Source of the DNA: Acinetobacter sp. ANC 3813
GTDB taxonomy: Bacteria > Pseudomonadota > Gammaproteobacteria > Pseudomonadales > Moraxellaceae
Length of the DNA stretch: 64,000 bases
Assembly (NCBI RefSeq): GCF_002135435.1
Contig: NZ_NEGK01000004.1
Span: 62,001 to 126,000, forward strand
Direction: 5' to 3'
In this document: positions 49,582-57,923 of the stretch, piece by piece
Position numbering within the stretch: position 1 is the stretch's first letter
Layout: the number at the start of each line of letters is the position of its first letter
The notes under the pieces: generated by a model
Database searches by the model: none
Seen by the model: only the letters and a program-made list of their open reading frames with translations
What the model was told of the DNA's origin: nothing
Translations under genes and position numbers: made by a program

Positions 49582-50760
49582 ATGCACCCGATTGTCATCA
49601 TTGGTTCAGGTATGGCGGGCTATGCCGCTGCGCGTGAATTCCGCAAAGTCAATGCAGAACATGAACTCATCATGATTTGCGCAGATGATGCAGCGAATTA
49701 TGCAAAGCCGACCCTGTCAAATGCCTATACGGGAAAAAAAGCGCCTGAACAGATCGCGCTGGGCGATGCAGAAAAAATGGCTGCGCAGCTGAACATGCAG
49801 ATCTTAAACCATACTTGGGTCAAATCCATTGATGCTTCTGCACATGAACTGCAGCTGAAAAATGTGGACGGCCAACAATCGGTTCAAGCCTATTCAAAAC
49901 TGGTATTGGCGGTAGGCGCAAATCCAATTCGTTTAGCCATTGCTGGCGATGGCAGTGATGACATTCATGTTGTAAACAGCCTGAATGACTACAAAGCTTT
50001 CCGTGCTCAAATTGACCAATGCAATGAAAAGCGCGTGGTGATTTTAGGTGCAGGTCTGATTGGCTGTGAATTTGCCAATGACTTACAGAATACCGGTCAT
50101 AGCGTAACCGTCATTGACCTTGCTCCGCTGCCGCTCGGCCGATTACTGCCTGCACATGTTGCAGAAGCCTTCAAAAGCAATTTGGAAGAAACCGGCATTC
50201 ATTTTGTTCTGGGTACAACAGTCGAAAAAGTGACTAAAGATTCTGATGGCTATACAGTCACTCTAGCAAATGGTCAAAGCTTCAAGGCCGATATCGTTTT
50301 ATCTGCCATCGGCTTGCAGCCAAATATTGCTTTAGCTAAAGAAGCGGATATTCACACCAGCCGCGGCGTAATCACCAATGCAGGGTTAGAAACCAATCAG
50401 CCAGATATTTATGCTATGGGCGACTGCGCCGAAGTTAACGGCACACTGTTGCCTTATGTCATGCCAATCATGCAGCAAGCGCGCGCTTTGGCCAAAACAC
50501 TGAATGGCGAACATACTTCTGTGCATTACCCTGCCATGCCTGTAGCCGTGAAAACACCAGCTGCGCCATTGACTGTATTGCCTGCACCTTTAGATACAGA
50601 TGTAACATGGGAAACCGAAGAAACGGATGACGGCATGCTGGCAAAAGCAACAGACAGCGACGGTACTTTACGTGGTTTTGTACTGCTCGGCGCATCTGCT
50701 GGCAAGCAGCGTTTAGCATTAACAAAGCTGGTTCCAGACTTGATTCCTGCTGCACTTTAA
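49582..50760 (+). CDS. rubB: Rubredoxin--NAD(+) reductase
   Basis: The 392-residue flavoprotein has the FAD Rossmann motif GSGMAGYAAA at the N-terminus, the NAD-binding GAGLIGCEFAN in the centre and the second FAD motif DIYAMGDCAE. It passes electrons from NADH to RubA for alkane hydroxylation. It is 79 bp downstream of rubA and followed by a hairpin and the esterase gene. Confidence 0.96.
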   Translation: MHPIVIIGSGMAGYAAAREFRKVNAEHELIMICADDAANYAKPTLSNAYTGKKAPEQIALGDAEKMAAQLNMQILNHTWVKSIDASAHELQLKNVDGQQSVQAYSKLVLAVGANPIRLAIAGDGSDDIHVVNSLNDYKAFRAQIDQCNEKRVVILGAGLIGCEFANDLQNTGHSVTVIDLAPLPLGRLLPAHVAEAFKSNLEETGIHFVLGTTVEKVTKDSDGYTVTLANGQSFKADIVLSAIGLQPNIALAKEADIHTSRGVITNAGLETNQPDIYAMGDCAEVNGTLLPYVMPIMQQARALAKTLNGEHTSVHYPAMPVAVKTPAAPLTVLPAPLDTDVTWETEETDDGMLAKATDSDGTLRGFVLLGASAGKQRLALTKLVPDLIPAAL

Positions 50761-50770
50761 GCGTTTAATA

Positions 50771-50799
50771 TAAGGACGTTTTTCAATAAAACGTCCTTA
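50771..50799 (+). promoter_or_regulatory. Intercistronic hairpin between rubB and the esterase gene
   Basis: TAAGGACGTTTT and AAAACGTCCTTA form a perfect 12-bp stem with a 5-nt loop, ending about 4 nt before the esterase ribosome binding site (GGGGAGA). No T run follows, so it may set relative expression or protect rubAB mRNA ends rather than fully terminate. Confidence 0.6.
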
Positions 50800-50816
50800 T
50801 TATGGGGAGAATAAGA

Positions 50817-51755
50817 ATGAATAGCGCATTACAATTTAACAATTCTCCATATACAGCCTTTATGCACGAAACCAAAGTCGATTTAGGCAATGGCATTGAG
50901 CTGCATGTAGAAGCTGGGGGCAACCCAGAACATCCGCCGATTATGCTGGTGATGGGCTTAGGCGCTCAGATGCTGTATTGGCCAGACTTTTTTTGCAAAT
51001 CCCTTATTGACCAAGGCTATCGTGTCATCCGTTTTGATAACCGCGACATTGGCTTATCTTCCAAAGTCAGAAATCAAGGTCCCCGCCTGAACACTTTAAA
51101 ATTGATGAGCCGCTTTGCTTTAGGCTTAGAAAATCAGGGCGCACCGTATAATCTGCATGATATGGCTGACGATGTCGCTTTGCTGATTGACCGTATGGGC
51201 TTGGAAAATGTCAATATTATCGGCGCTTCCATGGGAGGCATGATCGCTCAGATCCTTTCTGCAAAATATCCAGATAAAATCAATAAGCTGGGGTTGATGT
51301 TTACCAGCAATAATCAGCCCTTTTTACCGCCGCCTTTTCCTAAGCAATTATTCAGCTTAATCGGCAGGCCTGAATCTCATGATGAAGAAGGCATCGTCAA
51401 CCATAGCCTGAAAGTTTTCAACATTATTGGTTCGCCTGGCTATATCAACCAAATGGAAGCAATTCAGACCGCTCGCAAGCTTTATAAAAGAAGTTATTAT
51501 CCAGCGGGTGTACTTCAACAGTTTTTAGCAATATTATGTACAGGTTCACTTTTAAAATTGGACAAACAAATACAGAAGAAAACCTTGGTTGTACACGGGT
51601 CGCGTGATCGACTGCTCCCGCCAAGCCATGGAAAAGCTGTAGCAAAGGCAATTACAGGCGCTAAATTTGAATTAATTGATGGAATGGGGCATGATATCCC
51701 TCCGCATTTTATTCCATATATTAGCGGTTTATTTGCCGATCACTTTAATTCATAA
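50817..51755 (+). CDS. Alpha/beta-hydrolase (EstB-like esterase)
   Basis: The 312-residue hydrolase has the oxyanion segment MGLGAQML, FDNRDIGLS, the nucleophile elbow GASMGG, an Asp in HGSRDRLLPP and the catalytic His in GMGHDIP. The start at 50817 has GGGGAGA 8 nt upstream; the ATG at 50802 lies within that site. The gene occupies the place of estB in the A. baylyi rubA-rubB-estB-oxyR cluster. The natural substrate is unknown. Confidence 0.88.
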   Translation: MNSALQFNNSPYTAFMHETKVDLGNGIELHVEAGGNPEHPPIMLVMGLGAQMLYWPDFFCKSLIDQGYRVIRFDNRDIGLSSKVRNQGPRLNTLKLMSRFALGLENQGAPYNLHDMADDVALLIDRMGLENVNIIGASMGGMIAQILSAKYPDKINKLGLMFTSNNQPFLPPPFPKQLFSLIGRPESHDEEGIVNHSLKVFNIIGSPGYINQMEAIQTARKLYKRSYYPAGVLQQFLAILCTGSLLKLDKQIQKKTLVVHGSRDRLLPPSHGKAVAKAITGAKFELIDGMGHDIPPHFIPYISGLFADHFNS

Positions 51756-51768
51756 ACATTAGGACACT

Positions 51769-52674
51769 ATGGCTGCATTACCATCTTTAAGACAGCTGTC
51801 ATATCTAGTAACGCTGTCGGAAACGCTGCATTTTACTGAAGCTGCGCGCCGTTCATTTGTCACCCAGTCTACTTTGTCGGGCGGCATCATGGAGCTTGAG
51901 CGTTTGTTAGGTGGCGTTCTTGTTGAACGCGACCGCCAAAATGTCCGTTTAACGCCGCTTGGCGAACAAGTTGTTGCCCGAGCACGTGTTCTCTTGGCTG
52001 ATGCTCAGGACTTAATGCGCCTGAGCCGTGAAATGAGTGAACCGCTGACGGGTGATCTTCACCTCGGCATTATTCCAACAATCGCGCCCTTTATTCTTTC
52101 TCAACTGTTAGATGAAGTGCATAAACAGCTGCCTAAGATTCAGCTGCACCTGCACGAAGCGCAAAGTGAAAAAATTGTAGAAAAACTGGAACACGGCAAT
52201 TTAGACATGGTGGTATTGGCTTTGCCATTTGATACTCGCAGTTTAAAAGTTGCAGAAATTTCGAAAGAGAATCTATTTTTGGTCTACAACCGTGTAGATC
52301 AAAACGCCGCCAATGCATCATCTTTAGATGATTTGGACTTATCCCGCTTAATGCTGCTTGAAGAAGGCCACTGCCTGCGTGATCATGCATTGAGCGCTTG
52401 TCCAATTGGCGAACGTAAAAATGATCACCGCTTGAAGGCCAGCTCATTGCCGACTTTGGTTGAAATGGTTTCTGCAAACTTGGGCTTTACCTTGCTTCCT
52501 GAAATTTCAGTGCATACCAATATGATTAAAGCAGATGCTCATTTGGCTGTAAAACCTGTGACTGCAGGTCCAAGCCGCACATTAGCCTTAATCACACGCA
52601 AGAGCACTCCGCTGCAAAGTGAATTTGATGTTTTGCTGCAAATTTTGCAAAAAATCATGCAGAATTTACATTAA
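51769..52674 (+). CDS. oxyR: LysR-type hydrogen peroxide sensor OxyR
   Basis: The 301-residue regulator has an N-terminal LysR helix-turn-helix (SLRQLSYLVTLSETLHFTEA) and a regulatory domain with the redox pair C202 and C211 in GHCLRDHALSAC, spaced as in OxyR of E. coli. On peroxide stress the disulfide activates catalase and peroxiredoxin genes. It is 13 bp after the esterase gene, so it is probably cotranscribed with rubAB and the esterase. No catalase gene is nearby. Confidence 0.94.
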   Translation: MAALPSLRQLSYLVTLSETLHFTEAARRSFVTQSTLSGGIMELERLLGGVLVERDRQNVRLTPLGEQVVARARVLLADAQDLMRLSREMSEPLTGDLHLGIIPTIAPFILSQLLDEVHKQLPKIQLHLHEAQSEKIVEKLEHGNLDMVVLALPFDTRSLKVAEISKENLFLVYNRVDQNAANASSLDDLDLSRLMLLEEGHCLRDHALSACPIGERKNDHRLKASSLPTLVEMVSANLGFTLLPEISVHTNMIKADAHLAVKPVTAGPSRTLALITRKSTPLQSEFDVLLQILQKIMQNLH

Positions 52675-53381
52675 TTTTTTACGGCACTATTCTCATAGTG
52701 CCGAATATCAAAAGGAGCATTTATTGCTCCTTTTTTTATACCTGACAAAAGAAAAAAAGGGCAAACCCATTGATTTGCCCTTTAAGGAAAAATACAGATG
52801 ATTTCAAACTCGAATATAAAATCATCTATAACCTTTATAAATCTTCTTACTAGCCAGATAAGTCAGAAGATGTCCGTATATTAGTGTTCATCGATTTATT
52901 GTCCTATCCCTATTTTTTGGTATTTTTTAATAATTAATCAATTAAAAATATACAAAAAATCATATTAATTAACTATTTAATTTAAATAAGTGATACTTAT
53001 CACACTAAATCCCATTTTCTGATAATCCAGATCTCTTTATTTTCCATGTTTGTCTAAATTTAAAGCTAAAAATCTCAGATAAAATTTTACACAGGAGCCT
53101 TATTTAATTTTTTACTCAAAAATCACTTTTTTTCAGATTAAAAAATTTACATAAAAAAACACACTTTTCACATTATATTACACTGAAGCACTTCGATGTT
53201 ACGATATATATAAAAAATAACAAATAATAAAATAAATATTATTCAACAAACACTTAATTATACCTCTAATGCTGAATACCTATTTCTAGGGATAGGAATG
53301 CTTCTATTTTTAAGGCAAAGTTAATAAAACTAAACCAAAAGTTCTGATCAATTTTTATTTGAAATTAGAGTAGCCATTTGA
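52675..53381. other. Intergenic region between oxyR and the LuxR-type regulator
   Basis: The 707-bp gap holds the three hairpins after oxyR and then about 590 bp of very AT-rich DNA. TCCTATCCCTA (52902-52912) recurs inverted at 53287-53297. No gene is supportable. The upstream region is unusually long for a small regulator gene. Confidence 0.5.
52682..52784 (+). terminator. Three consecutive hairpins after oxyR
   Basis: CGGCACTAT / ATAGTGCCG (52682-52703), AAAAGGAGCA / TGCTCCTTTT followed by a T run (52710-52737), and AAAGGGCAAA / TTTGCCCTTT (52756-52784) follow each other. The second has the classical terminator form. Confidence 0.8.
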
Positions 53382-54026
53382 ATGCATAACGAATTAATTC
53401 TGCCTGTACCCGTACTGATGATTCATCAAGGCAGAATCACGCCTGCAGAACAGCAACACAATATCGTTCTGCAAATTATTTTAAAAGACTTGGGCTATCC
53501 TGAAGAACTGGTCTTGTCTGCACATTCGACTGAACAAGCCCAATCTATAATTTATGAACATCTGCCAAATTTAATTTTTTACTATATACAAGACTCTCGT
53601 GATCTTCCCTTTATTCAAAAGATTAAAACACTCTACCCTGCCAGTTATTTGGTTACATTGCATGAAAATGCTGCTAAAACGAATGAAATCATTGAAGCCA
53701 TACAGTTAGGTGCAGATGCCTATCTGCTGACTGACGCGCCTGCTGAACAGCAATTTCAGCATGTTAAATGTATTTTAAGCGGCGGCGCATTATTGCATCC
53801 GCAACTGGCGCAGCATTTGCAGACACAGTTTAAAGATGGAGCTGCAGGTCTGCAGCAGACTATATTCAGTCATTCAGAAGCACAAATTATTCAGCATATC
53901 AGCCAGTCTCAGAGCGCTAAAGAAACAGCCGAAGTGATTCAAGTCTCTGAATATCAAGTGTATACCTTGATCAAAAACATTTTCCGCAAACTCACGCGGC
54001 TGTATAAGCAAAAAAAAGGAAGCTAA
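53382..54026 (+). CDS. Orphan LuxR/NarL-type regulator with degenerate receiver
   Basis: The 214-residue protein has the size of a NarL-type response regulator. The C-terminal part matches a LuxR helix-turn-helix (FSHSEAQIIQHISQSQSAKE through YTLIKNIFRKL). The N-terminal half has a receiver-like fold pattern, but the position of the phosphorylated Asp after the third strand reads NLIFYYIQD, without a clear acceptor, and the acidic pair at the N-terminus is absent. No histidine kinase lies nearby. It may respond to another signal or act constitutively; targets are unknown. Confidence 0.75.
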   Translation: MHNELILPVPVLMIHQGRITPAEQQHNIVLQIILKDLGYPEELVLSAHSTEQAQSIIYEHLPNLIFYYIQDSRDLPFIQKIKTLYPASYLVTLHENAAKTNEIIEAIQLGADAYLLTDAPAEQQFQHVKCILSGGALLHPQLAQHLQTQFKDGAAGLQQTIFSHSEAQIIQHISQSQSAKETAEVIQVSEYQVYTLIKNIFRKLTRLYKQKKGS

Positions 54027-54037
54027 GCTTCCTTTTT
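54011..54037 (+). terminator. Bidirectional terminator between the regulator gene and ppk1
   Basis: AAAAAAGGAAGC-TAA-GCTTCCTTTTTT is a symmetrical stem. It overlaps the regulator stop and lies 22 bp from the ppk1 stop on the other strand. Confidence 0.9.
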
Positions 54038-54058
54038 TAGGTTTACACCCAATGAATA

Positions 54059-56140
54059 TTATTTGATCAAATCCAGCAGAATACGCTGCGCATTGTGCGG
54101 CTCTTGGCCCTCGGCTGACTGCACACGCACCCATGTGCCGTCTGACTGCAGCTGCCAAGCCTGCTGGTTATCTTTTAAGTAATTCACTAAACCTTGCTGA
54201 TAAATCCGCTTTTTCAATCCAGCATCTTCAATAGGGAAACAGGCTTCCACACGGTTAAACAGATTGCGATCCATCCAGTCTGCACTTGAACAATAAATGC
54301 GGGCATCACCATTATTGCTAAAGTAATACACACGGGTATGTTCCAAGAAACGTCCAACAATACAACGCACACGGATATTTTCCGAAAGGCCCGGCAAACC
54401 TGGACGCAAGCAGCAAATCGAACGGATAATCAGGTCGATCTGTACCCCTGCCTGTGAAGCCTCATACAGTTTATTGATCAGCTGCACTTCAGTCAGCGCA
54501 TTTACTTTTACAATAATCTGCGCAGGCTTGCCCGCTTTAGCGTTGGCAATCTCCTCATCAATATAATTCACCAGTTGCGCATGCAAGGTAAACGGCGCGT
54601 GAAGCAGTTTTTTCAGCTTCGCCATTTTGCCCATACCCGTCAATTCTTGAAAAATGCGGTGCACATCTTCACACAATTCTTTATCCGTGGTCAGCAAGCC
54701 ATAATCGGTATAAATGCGTGCATTGCCTGCATGATAGTTGCCTGTGCCCAAATGCACGTAACGCACCAGCTTATTGTTTTCACGGCGCACCACAAGAATC
54801 ATTTTGGCGTGGGTTTTATAGCCCACTATGCCGTACACAACAACAGCTCCCGCTTCCTGCAGCACATTGGCCACTTCAATATTTGACTCTTCATCAAATC
54901 GCGCGCGCAGCTCAATGACCGCAGTGACTTCTTTACCATTACGCGCCGCTTCCGCCAGCACCTGTACAATTTCAGAGTCTGGCCCGCTGCGGTACAGCGT
55001 CTGCTTAATGGCTAATACTTGCGGATCGCGCGCAGCTTCACGCAGTAAGTTAATGACTGGCGCAAAAGATTCAAATGGATGATGCAGTAAAATATCCTGC
55101 TTCTGCATTGCGCTGAAAATATTCTCAGACTTTTTCAATACTTTGGGAATCACGAGGGTATGTGAGTCATAACGCAAATGCGGGCGTTTAAAGTTAGACA
55201 ATAAGCGCGCTAAATTTACTGGCCCATCAACCTTATACAGCTGCTCATCTTCCAGATCGAATTCATCCAGCAAATAGTCATAAATCTGTTTCGGGCAATT
55301 ATGCGTCACTTCCAGACGCACTGCGCGGCCAAATCGGCGTGAATTCAGTTCGCCTTTCAGCGCTTTTGCTAAGTCTTCGACATCTTCATTCAAAGCCAAA
55401 TCTGCATTACGGGTCACTCGGAATTGATAGCAACCTGTAGCTGTCATGCCTGGGAATAAATCTGATACATGCTCATGAATGATTGCAGACAGCATCACAT
55501 GATGCTCTTTACCGCCAGTCAGTTCATCCGGCAGGCGCACCACGCGCGGCAATGAACGCGGCGCAGGGACAACAGCCAAATCTATTTGACGGCCAAAGGC
55601 ATCTTTGCCTTCCAGCGTAATAATAAAGTTCAAGCTTTTATTGACTAAGCGCGGAAATGGATGCGCAGGGTCTAGGCTGATTGGCGTTAAAACTGGCGCA
55701 ACCTGTTCCTGAAAATATTTTTTGACCCATGCCGACTGTGCAGGCGTCAGCTCACCGCGGCGCAGGAAGCAAATGTCTTCTTCACGCAGCTTCGGTAAAA
55801 TTTCTTCATTTAAAATACGGTATTGGCGTTCAATCGCCGCATGCGCTGTTTCAGAAATCTGATCCAATACCTGCTTTGGCGTTAAACCGTCTGGCGTATG
55901 GCTTTCATTGCCTAAATCCAGCTGTTCCATCATGCCCGCAACACGGATTTCAAAGAACTCATCTAAGTTGCGTGAAAAAATCAGCAGGAAATTCATGCGC
56001 TCCAGCAGCGGATGCAATGGATCGACCGCTTGCTCCAAAACGCGCAAGTGGAAATCGAGAATCGAAAGTTCTCGATTAATATATCGATCATTATAAGTAT
56101 ATTCAGCGGGTACTAAAGAAGCGTCAGCTGCCGTATTCAT
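54059..56140 (-). CDS. ppk1: Polyphosphate kinase 1
   Basis: The 693-residue enzyme reversibly makes inorganic polyphosphate from ATP. It has the N-terminal [16 protein letters not shown] region, the catalytic-domain motifs IKQTLYR and GYKTHAKM (with the histidine that is autophosphorylated), [18 protein letters not shown], and the C-terminal [15 protein letters not shown]. Length and order match PPK1. No exopolyphosphatase gene is adjacent. Confidence 0.96.
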   Translation of the reverse strand: MNTAADASLVPAEYTYNDRYINRELSILDFHLRVLEQAVDPLHPLLERMNFLLIFSRNLDEFFEIRVAGMMEQLDLGNESHTPDGLTPKQVLDQISETAHAAIERQYRILNEEILPKLREEDICFLRRGELTPAQSAWVKKYFQEQVAPVLTPISLDPAHPFPRLVNKSLNFIITLEGKDAFGRQIDLAVVPAPRSLPRVVRLPDELTGGKEHHVMLSAIIHEHVSDLFPGMTATGCYQFRVTRNADLALNEDVEDLAKALKGELNSRRFGRAVRLEVTHNCPKQIYDYLLDEFDLEDEQLYKVDGPVNLARLLSNFKRPHLRYDSHTLVIPKVLKKSENIFSAMQKQDILLHHPFESFAPVINLLREAARDPQVLAIKQTLYRSGPDSEIVQVLAEAARNGKEVTAVIELRARFDEESNIEVANVLQEAGAVVVYGIVGYKTHAKMILVVRRENNKLVRYVHLGTGNYHAGNARIYTDYGLLTTDKELCEDVHRIFQELTGMGKMAKLKKLLHAPFTLHAQLVNYIDEEIANAKAGKPAQIIVKVNALTEVQLINKLYEASQAGVQIDLIIRSICCLRPGLPGLSENIRVRCIVGRFLEHTRVYYFSNNGDARIYCSSADWMDRNLFNRVEACFPIEDAGLKKRIYQQGLVNYLKDNQQAWQLQSDGTWVRVQSAEGQEPHNAQRILLDLIK

Positions 56141-56210
56141 GTCTAACCTATGATTTTTTGAAAGTGCCGTGCATTGTGTTTAGTATGCTTCAAATTTATG
56201 ACAATTTCAT

Positions 56211-56239
56211 AAAAAAAGCCTAGATTGCTAGGCTTTTTA
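56211..56239 (-). terminator. Terminator after mtgA
   Basis: On the minus strand AAAAAGCCTAGC-AATCTAGGCTTTTTTT forms a stem-loop followed by T residues, 49 bp beyond the mtgA stop. Confidence 0.88.
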
Positions 56240-56287
56240 TACAAGGAATTGAATGCGCATTTAAATGGAACGAACTGCAGTCCTGAA

Positions 56288-56962
56288 TCAAGGAATATGG
56301 CTATAACGCATATACTTTTGAATCAAGCGTTTACGGTATTTGAGCTTAGAATCATTGCGGTGATCCTGATAATATTTGGGATTAGGCAAAATCGCCGCTA
56401 AAAACGCGGCCTGATCACGGCTCAAACTGCGCGAGCTTTTGCCAAAATAGTGCTGTGAAGCAGCCTCTACACCGTAAATATTTTCACCAAATTCAACTGA
56501 ATTTAAATACACTTCCAAAATGCGCTCTTTTGACCACATGCGCTCCATCATCCATGTGGCAACGGCTTCTTGGCCTTTACGCACAAATGAACGCTTATTG
56601 AATAAGAATAAATTTTTAGCCAATTGCTGAGAGATGGTCGATCCGCCCGCAACCACTTTGCCTTTGTCCTTATTGCGTTCCAGCGCAAACTGCATACCCT
56701 CCCAATCAAAACCATGATGCTGCAAGAACTTGCCGTCTTCGGCAGCGACGACCGCATGCTTTAAATAGTCACTGATTTGATCATAGTCGCGCCATTGGTG
56801 CTTAATTGGCTCAGATGGATCCGACCAATAATCAATCCGCATCATCATGGTGGTGTCAACAGAATGAGTGCGCCACCATGCCAAACTGGCAAAAATCCAC
56901 AACTGTACGAGAAGCACTAAACTGACAAGAATCATTAAAGTACGAGCGAGAAAGGCTTTCAT
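56288..56962 (-). CDS. mtgA: Monofunctional peptidoglycan glycosyltransferase
   Basis: The 224-residue protein has one N-terminal membrane anchor and a GT51 domain: [13 protein letters not shown] (catalytic Glu), [14 protein letters not shown], and [15 protein letters not shown]. It polymerises lipid II into glycan strands but lacks the transpeptidase domain of class A PBPs. It is monocistronic and diverges from the rhomboid gene. Confidence 0.96.
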   Translation of the reverse strand: MKAFLARTLMILVSLVLLVQLWIFASLAWWRTHSVDTTMMMRIDYWSDPSEPIKHQWRDYDQISDYLKHAVVAAEDGKFLQHHGFDWEGMQFALERNKDKGKVVAGGSTISQQLAKNLFLFNKRSFVRKGQEAVATWMMERMWSKERILEVYLNSVEFGENIYGVEAASQHYFGKSSRSLSRDQAAFLAAILPNPKYYQDHRNDSKLKYRKRLIQKYMRYSHIP

Positions 56963-57039
56963 GTCAAACTGATGTTCCTGATCTTGGCTTTTTTCATGTT
57001 AAGCTTGTTATTCATTCAATAATTTTCCAAAAGAATAGC

Positions 57040-57855
57040 ATGTCTGAACTTCATCCACCGCAGATAAACCGTAAACTGGAAATTCAACTTTGGTGGTTCA
57101 CAGCCTTAATGATTGCTGTGAATGTCGGACTGTTTGCTTGGCAAGTGCTGCATGGCATGGATATCAGCAATCCGAGCACAGCAGATGCTATTCGCTGGGG
57201 TGCTGATTATGCACCTTTAAGTTTTTTAGCGGAACCCATCCGTCTATTCACCAGCATGTTTTTTCACTTCGGCATTATTCACCTGATGCTGAATATGTGG
57301 GCGCTGTATATATTTGGCAGTGTGGCTGAACAGATGCTGGGCCGTGTGTATTTTATTGGTCTATATTTTTTGACTGGGCTGAGCGGCTCATTGCTCAGCG
57401 GCTATATCTCTATTAAGGACAGCTATGAATTGATCCGAATTGGCGAGGCCAATCACAGCTTGCTGCCAAGTGTCGGTGCGGGTGCATCTGGCGCTGTAAT
57501 GGGCATTGGGGCAGCCCTGACTGTACTTTCACTGTTCCCTGTTTTGCCACAGCAACGCTTCTTGCTGGATAAAAAAACACTGCTCACGGTAATGGGCATT
57601 AACTTAGCCATGGGATTTATGATTAGCGGCATCAACAATGCCGCCCATATTGGCGGCATGATCATGGGCGCTTTCTTAGCCGCCACTTGGTATTATGGCG
57701 CCAAAATGCAGCGCAGCGCGCTCATCAATCCCATCAGTCTATTGATTGGTGCGGCACTGTGCTGGTTTGCGTATCAATACTGCCTGTCTTTAGTAGTCTA
57801 CATTCAGCCACTGTGGCAAGAGCTGGTCAATATGATGAATAACTCAATCCGTTAA
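57040..57855 (+). CDS. Rhomboid-family intramembrane serine protease
   Basis: The 271-residue protein has about six or seven transmembrane helices. The catalytic serine lies in GAGASGAVMG and the catalytic His in NNAAHIGGM; the FHFGIIHLMLNMWAL segment of helix 2 is also typical. It should cleave membrane proteins within their transmembrane segments; the substrate is unknown. Confidence 0.93.
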   Translation: MSELHPPQINRKLEIQLWWFTALMIAVNVGLFAWQVLHGMDISNPSTADAIRWGADYAPLSFLAEPIRLFTSMFFHFGIIHLMLNMWALYIFGSVAEQMLGRVYFIGLYFLTGLSGSLLSGYISIKDSYELIRIGEANHSLLPSVGAGASGAVMGIGAALTVLSLFPVLPQQRFLLDKKTLLTVMGINLAMGFMISGINNAAHIGGMIMGAFLAATWYYGAKMQRSALINPISLLIGAALCWFAYQYCLSLVVYIQPLWQELVNMMNNSIR

Positions 57856-57923
57856 GCACAATGGATTAAGTTATTTACACACTAGCATCGCACTAAAAGC
57901 CACCTCCTTACTGCCAAGATGAA

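Noticed and set aside
49338-52674. Whether the rubredoxin cluster is part of an alkane hydroxylase operon
   Set aside because: No AlkB/AlkM-type gene is present; the arrangement is the known Acinetobacter one in which rubAB are unlinked to the hydroxylase.
52902-53297. An 11-nt inverted repeat (TCCTATCCCTA / TAGGGATAGGA) 375 bp apart, possibly ends of a small mobile element
   Set aside because: No target-site duplication flanks the arms and an 11-nt match can arise by chance in this AT-rich region.
54828-56079. Plus-strand open frames of 62-116 codons opposite ppk1
   Set aside because: They are antisense shadows of the conserved ppk1 frame without independent support.
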